Origin: Septoria linicola
Lineage: Eukaryota; Ascomycota; Dothideomycetes; Mycosphaerellales; Mycosphaerellaceae
NCBI GenBank assembly: GCA_024114885.1
Contig: CP099422.1
Coordinates: 1,240,001-1,304,000, forward strand
DNA: 64,000 bases
Direction of reading: 5' to 3'
Positions 58,823-64,000 of the stretch are shown piece after piece. How positions within the stretch are numbered: position 1 is the stretch's first letter; every line of letters begins with the position of its first letter. Both the position numbers and the translations under genes were made by a program. The notes beneath the pieces were generated by a model. The model saw only the letters and a list, made by a program, of their open reading frames with translations. It was not told the DNA's origin and searched no databases.

Positions 58823-58827
58823 GTTAT
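58823..58827. repeat. Target-site duplication GTTAT, right copy
   Basis: Identical to 40781-40785; the outer Copia protease frame continues directly from here. Confidence 0.9.
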
Positions 58828-60610
58828 CGTTAATAGTATACTATAGACTATCTATATTAAGATAGGTAATAGTTAACTTATAGCTACTACGCGCTATACG
58901 ATTAAGCTACGTATTACTAGATAAGATATATAGTTTATAAACGCGTTATTTATACTAGGCCTTATAGCTAACCTAATTTCTATAGAATAACTCTACGATA
59001 AGCGTTATTATTACTTAATAGAGCTTTAGATACTTTATATAAGAGGTAGGAACGGTAATAGAGTTACTATTATATATATTATAAAGTAAGACGACTTACT
59101 ATACTTATAGATTAATACGCTAGTTTAAATAGTACTTACTAACTTACGTACTTAACCTAGAGTATCCTTAGTAATAGTAGACGAGTAGTACGACCGACTT
59201 AGTTACTCTTATTAATTAATACTTAATAAGATAGCTACTAACAGCTAAATCTATATTATAGGTATAGGTAAGACTACTAACTACTTACTATATCGCTAAG
59301 TACTCGCTTAACGCGTATATAGCCGTATTCTACGTAACCGACCGACTTAAATATATACTATTATCTATATAGACGTAGTTATAGTATTAATATTAGCCTA
59401 CGACGGCTCTAAGTATTATACTCTGTTTATAGACGTAACTTTACTTTACTAGCACGTTTATATATTACGCTTTAAGTTATCTATAGCGATGTTCTTTAAG
59501 TAATACTATTAGTACGTATAGACTTAACTTAACCTTAGTATTCTAATCTACGTACTCGATAGAGAGCGCGAGTATAGTAGAAACGCGCTATTATAATAGG
59601 CTATAGATAACGGTATTTAACTATATATTATAGTACTAAACTTATTAATATAGAATAGACGCGTAGAGGTAAGTAACTATATTATTAGTATAAAGGCGCG
59701 TAAGCTTATACTTACTATACGACTCGTAAAGAAGTAGTAGCTAGAAGTAGTCTCTACTATAGTCTATCTACTTAATATTATATACTTATAGATACTTAAT
59801 AACACGCTATACGCTATTATCGCCTCGTAAGCGGTTATATAGTAATATAAGCCTAGACTTGATTATTTAAGAGCTTATAGTACTACGGCTATTATATATA
59901 ACTATAATATAGCTCGAGGTAATAAGTTTAAAGCTCGTAGTAAGGTAGGTTAATTAGTAGGTTATTATAACTACTCTCTCTATTATATACTCGTTAGTAA
60001 TTATATTATACGTACTAAGGATGTTAAGTTTACTAATACTTTACTTACTAATAAAGTATAAGAGCTAGGTAAAGTTAAAGGTTAGATACGCCTTAGGCTC
60101 GTAGGCTTAGCGTACGGTATAATTATAGTACGCGTATATATCCGAGAGGAGGTAAGAATTAGTCTTACGATATCCTAATAGTCTTATTAGAAGAGCGCTC
60201 TATATATTACTATATACCTCTTTTATAATTCTAATTCTTCTCTTTCTAAGAGTAGTAATCTATAGAGGCCTATAGCTCTCTAACGTAATATAGGTATAGC
60301 GCCGCTAGAGCTCGTAATAGGTAAAGTAAACGATTAAAGTAATCTTATAGAAGCTAACAAGGTTTAGGAGTAGGAGTCTACTAGTATAACCGAAGACGGT
60401 ACGTATATAGAGCGTATATAGCTTAAGGCTAAGAACTAGGAACTACGTCGTCGCTTAGAGGTACGCGCTCTATAACGAGAGAATAATTAGCTCCTTACGG
60501 AGTTAGAATCTCTATCCTTAGCTACCTCTAGTACTCTCGATATTAGCGATCTTAAAGACGACGCTAGTACTAGTATTATAGGTAGTATACTTTACGATAG
60601 CGCGTCGTAT
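58828..60610 (+). mobile_element. Outer Copia relic, 3' part (protease, integrase)
   Basis: Plus-strand continuation of the element split at 40785. The protease remainder (about 58830-58990) includes LISIEXLYDKRYYYLIEL-like residues. A gag-pre-integrase segment follows (about 59170-59330). The Copia integrase core spans about 59360-59990, with AYDGSKYYTLFID, YVLDRERE, a DNGI block and LRAYSTTA. The following part (to about 60600) corresponds to the region after the integrase. No Copia RT was found before the next element begins, so it is truncated. Confidence 0.78.
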
Positions 60611-62598
60611 ACGTAATATAAAGGTCCTAAAGTTAGAGAACCTCGTACCTTCTAAGGCGAGATAGTCTAAGAGGTAAGGAAGTTTATTTATAGCCTTAAA
60701 ATAATCTTCCTTAATAGTCTATAAGAGTTTATTATAGAGGATTCGAAGGTTCTATATAGTATTATATAGCTCGTAGGCGAGGCGTAAGAGACCTAGTATA
60801 ACGAACACTCTAAGGTAATACCTCTAGACTATACTTAGACTAAGTTTAAGCGCTTTATCTATAACGTTATTAGGGATTAGGCGAATCGTACGATCCTCGT
60901 AATAGTCGAGTACGAGAAGGCCTAATAGGGTAAGGGCTAAGAGGTACGCTAGTTCGCTATAGAGCTAGGCTACTTAGAGTCTTAACTAGGCGACTATACT
61001 AAAGCGTAGCTAGTACGCTAGCTTCTCGTAAAGTTAAAGCTAGCGCTTTAATAAGAGATTATTAAGAATTATACCGTACCTAATAAGCGCGCTAATTTAG
61101 TTACGTTAGTAAGGCGCCTAGAGTAAGCCGATAAGGTAATCTCTATACGGTATAACTAGGGCGGAAGCTAGAGTAATAGGGACTACGAGCGCGATACGTA
61201 CTCGAAGCGTAAGCGCGTAGAGAGCGACGCTCTTATACGTAGACGCGACGATAGTCTAGGAGGGAATAGTACGCGTCGCTCTAGCGATAAAGGTTCTACT
61301 CGCTCTATTATAGGCTATAAGTATTTAGAATACTATAGCTATAAGTAGAAGGGGTATATTAGTACTAATTCTATCTACTCTAACCGAAGCGCCTAAGACG
61401 ATAGTAAGAAGCCGTTAGTACGTAAGGTTACTATAGAGACGCTAAAAAAAGAGAAGGTATTAGAGAAGGACTACGATCTCTAGATACCGAACTTAGTAGC
61501 GATATATACCTCCTCGTATAAGTCGTAAATACGACTTACCTAGAAAGCGTAGTCGAGACGTAGGATAGGCTTAAGCCGGCCTAATTCCTTCTTAATAATA
61601 CTACTAATATTAACGTAGTATTAAGATCCTTTATCTTATAATATAGTATTACGATTCGAACTAATACTGCCTTACCCCTAGCTATTTTATTTACTAGGGA
61701 ATTAGAGTATTATTATAGCGTATACTATATACGCGTATAGCTTATAGACTCTATAGGAGTAGAGCGTATAGTAGGTATAATCTTTTATATCTACGATATA
61801 CTAACCTCTAATATAATCTTAGGTCGGCTATAGAGGCGTACTTATCGTATACGAGTCGATAGCGGCTCGGATAAGTAGACCTATAGCGATATCTTTAAAA
61901 ACGTAAAGGTTAGAGAAGCTTATAAGTTTCTTAAGAACTTAAAGTATATACTAACTATATATATAGTAGTCTTAAATAAGATAGGCGAAGGCGAAGAGGT
62001 TAACCTTCTTCTCTCTAAGTTCTAATAGTTCTCTAACGTCCTAAACCTAATAGAAGAGATAAGGAGTAAGCTAGTAGATAGCGTAGAGTATACGATTAAG
62101 CTACGCCTAGGCACCGTTCTACTATTTAGGCTACTATATTACTAGTTAGGTAAGGAGCTAGAGGAACTAAAGAAGTACCTTACTATAGGCCTTAAGCACG
62201 ATTAGATCGAGCGTAGCGTTAGCGAGGCAGGTACGCCTATCCTATTCGTACTAAAGAAAGATAGTAAACTAAGGCTATATATCGACTACTAAGGGTTAAA
62301 CGAAATTACTATTAAGAATAGGTACCTACTTTTCTTAATTAGCGAGATACTAGATAGACTTATAGGAGCTATATAGTTTATAACTCTAGACCTTATAGAT
62401 ATATACTATTAGATTCGTATTAAGCCTAGCGACTACTAGAAGACTACGTTCTATACGCGCTATAGCTACTTCTAGTATAAGGTAATACTATTTAGCCTAA
62501 CTAACGCTCTAGCTACGTTCTAGGCGTATATTAACTATACTCTAGTAGGTTTAGTCGATACGTACTACGTAGTATACCTTAATAATATTCTTATCTAT
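60611..62598 (+). mobile_element. Second Gypsy family relic: gag, protease, RT cut mid-domain
   Basis: Different from the 44-50 kb element. Gag with EPRTFXGE-like start (about 60620-61300) leads to a zinc-knuckle relic (about 61310-61370). Protease-like sequence (about 61610-61860) follows, then a typical Ty3/Gypsy RT (62190-62598) with PILFVLKKDSKLRLYIDY, TLDLIDIYY and YLNNILIYY. The last is the usual YLDDILIYS with Asp-Asp changed to Asn-Asn at 62581-62586. The RT stops at 62598, where an inverted LTR begins. Confidence 0.83.
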
Positions 62599-63040
62599 TA
62601 TAGTACGTAAACCTATAACTAACCTAGGGGTAGTAGTATATAAGTCTATACGTAGGTCGTAGGGCCGGAGTCGGGCGATAGCCCTACGTAGTAGTTAGTA
62701 GCAGGTATAGTAGGTAGATTAGCGACGTACCTATAGCGCGTAGTCGCGGAGGTATACGTCGGTAGCTATAGTAGGCCGTATAGGCTATAAGCCTATTAGG
62801 ATCGCGTAGTAGTAGCGCTAGTAGAGAATAGGTAGGAAGTAGAACAAGTTATTAAACAATACTATATTATATAATCGCTAAGTAGTAACCTAAGTAGTCT
62901 TCTCTAACCTTAGTAGTAGTAGTATAAAGGATAATTGTCTCTAACCTCTATAGTAAGCTCGAAAATCGCCCTTATACGTATAGGCGGTAGTAGCCGCTAT
63001 AAGCCTACCTACTAGGTATAGGGACGCCTACTACGTTATA
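62599..63040 (-). repeat. 442-bp Gypsy LTR, copy 4 (inverted)
   Basis: Reverse complement of the same LTR, exactly 442 bases. The polypurine tract lies on its right (about 63041-63052 read on minus), so this is the 3' LTR of a minus-strand element. Confidence 0.93.
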
Positions 63041-64000
63041 TCCTTCCCTTTATAGAAGTCTCGCTAGAGATATTAAAAACAATAGTATAGAGTATTATAG
63101 AAACAAGTTATCGTCTCTCTTAAACTCCTCTCTATACCTTCGTATCCCTATACCTTACTAGTCCTCGCGCTACTCTATTAGGCCCCTAGAGGCTAGATAG
63201 AATCTACGCCTAGCTACCTAGTTATTATTAGCCTACTCGAAGAGCTCTCCTATATCGGTAGCGGTAGAGAAGTCGGCTACTAGTCGCTTCGTAAAATCCT
63301 TATTATTAGCGTAGAAGCTAGTCTCTAGGAACATCGTAGTCTCTAGGTCTTTAATATAGGCTATAAGGATACGATAGTTACTTAGCGTAGACTTATAGTA
63401 GGCCTCTAAACAGGTATAGAATACGTTAGTAGGGTAGGTAATCTAGCCTATAGTATCGAAGACTACTATAGAGTCGTCCTAGCGTCGTATACCTATAAGG
63501 GCCTAACTAAGATATATAGCTAGTATTAACTTATCCGAAGTAGGGAAGCGGTAGGGGATTACTCTATAGTAGTTAGAGTAACTAGATAGCGAGGTGTACC
63601 TAGGTATAAGGTCGTAGTAAGCGTCTCGTAGCTAAGAGTACGTACTAGAAGCTTCTCTAATCTCGAGGCGGTCGGTATCTAGGTCTACCTTATAAAACCA
63701 AGGTAAGATAGTTATCCGCTTATCGACCTTGTTTTCCTTAGAACTATATAGTAGTATAGAGGACGACACTCTAGCCTCTCTCTACTTTACTAGTACTATA
63801 GACTATCCCCTAGTATGTTCCTAGGTAGGACTTAGTAGGTTAATGTCTTCCTTCTATACGTACTACTCTCTAATATCCTCTACGAAGCCTCTACTAAGTA
63901 ATCCTCTATCTCCTAGTCTCTCTACCTATACTATAAAAACTCGTTAGTAGTATAGACCTTTAACTAATTTAGTATAATTAGTATAGGTCTTATTTATAAA
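63041..64000 (-). mobile_element. Second copy of the RT-less Gypsy interior, inverted, runs off window
   Basis: Reverse-complement match to 54454-55413. Together with its LTR the matching span is 1402 bases on both sides, with equal length. The 5' part and other LTR are beyond the window. Confidence 0.9.

Larger units (their letters stand above)
39575..64000. other. RIP-mutated, transposon-only compartment
   Basis: From about 39570 to the window end CpA and TpG are almost absent, TpA is extremely frequent and CpG remains common. This is the mark of repeat-induced point mutation (C to T at CpA on either strand). No host gene was found. All recognisable content is LTR retrotransposon debris, described in separate entries. 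Confidence 0.93.

Noticed and set aside
63000..64000. Subtelomeric or telomeric sequence at the right end
   Set aside because: No TTAGGG-type repeats; the window ends inside a retrotransposon.
39575..64000. AT-rich block as mitochondrial insertion or centromere
   Set aside because: The content resolves into Copia and Gypsy elements with LTRs, and CpG is kept, which fits RIP better than mitochondrial DNA. A centromeric role cannot be judged from sequence alone.
1..64000. CRISPR arrays, prokaryotic operons or Shine-Dalgarno sites
   Set aside because: The window is eukaryotic with spliceosomal introns; no regularly spaced direct repeats with unique spacers were seen.

Overview
The window is nuclear DNA of a filamentous ascomycete (Pezizomycotina). 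Evidence: short introns (about 50-115 bp) with GTANGT-type donors and YAG acceptors; a head-to-head pair of myosin-motor-like chitin synthases; a PalI/SUR7-type membrane protein; and a transposon block carrying a very strong repeat-induced point mutation (RIP) signature. A Dothideomycete is my guess from the general look of the proteins, and that is inference only.

Layout, left to right. Positions 0.6-13.3 kb hold two divergent chitin synthase genes, class VI/VII (csmB-like, minus) and class V (csmA-like, plus), sharing a 1.6-kb intergenic promoter region. Positions 14.6-31 kb hold ordinary housekeeping and accessory genes: an AFG1/ZapE-type ATPase, a secreted short tyrosinase, a Mit_KHE1-family mitochondrial protein, a classical SDR, an unrecognised multi-exon gene with no visible start codon, a second SDR broken in its cofactor motif, a SUR7/PalI-family protein and COG8. 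Positions 30.7-38.5 kb hold a UBE2O-like giant ubiquitin-conjugating enzyme and a C2H2 (Rpn4-like) transcription factor, separated by a gene-free 2.7 kb.

At about 39.57 kb the sequence changes abruptly. From there to the end (24.4 kb) it is a nested stack of dead LTR retrotransposons in which CpA/TpG are almost absent and replaced by TpA, while CpG is kept. I could reconstruct the nest by hand. An outer plus-strand Copia relic (39.6-40.8 and 58.8-60.6 kb) is split by a second, minus-strand Copia element with 277-bp LTRs at 40786-41062 and 58546-58822 and a perfect GTTAT target duplication. That element is in turn split by an array of three 442-bp Gypsy LTRs (44120, 50826, 55414) with two different interiors: one carries gag-protease-RT-RNase H and a truncated integrase, the other has no recognisable RT. 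To the right, another Gypsy relic (60.6-62.6 kb) has its RT cut exactly after the catalytic motif by an inverted fourth 442-bp LTR, whose element runs off the window and is a 1402-bp inverted copy of 54454-55855.

No previously undescribed multi-gene system is evident. The most informative material is the fossil record in the RIP block: three independent reverse transcriptases all have the catalytic Asp-Asp pair turned into Asn-Asn, and a zinc knuckle has all four Cys/His ligands turned into Tyr, exactly as C-to-T change at CpA predicts. Second to that are the broken SDR and the orphan coding-like frame with a palindromic tandem repeat at 23.95-24.34 kb.
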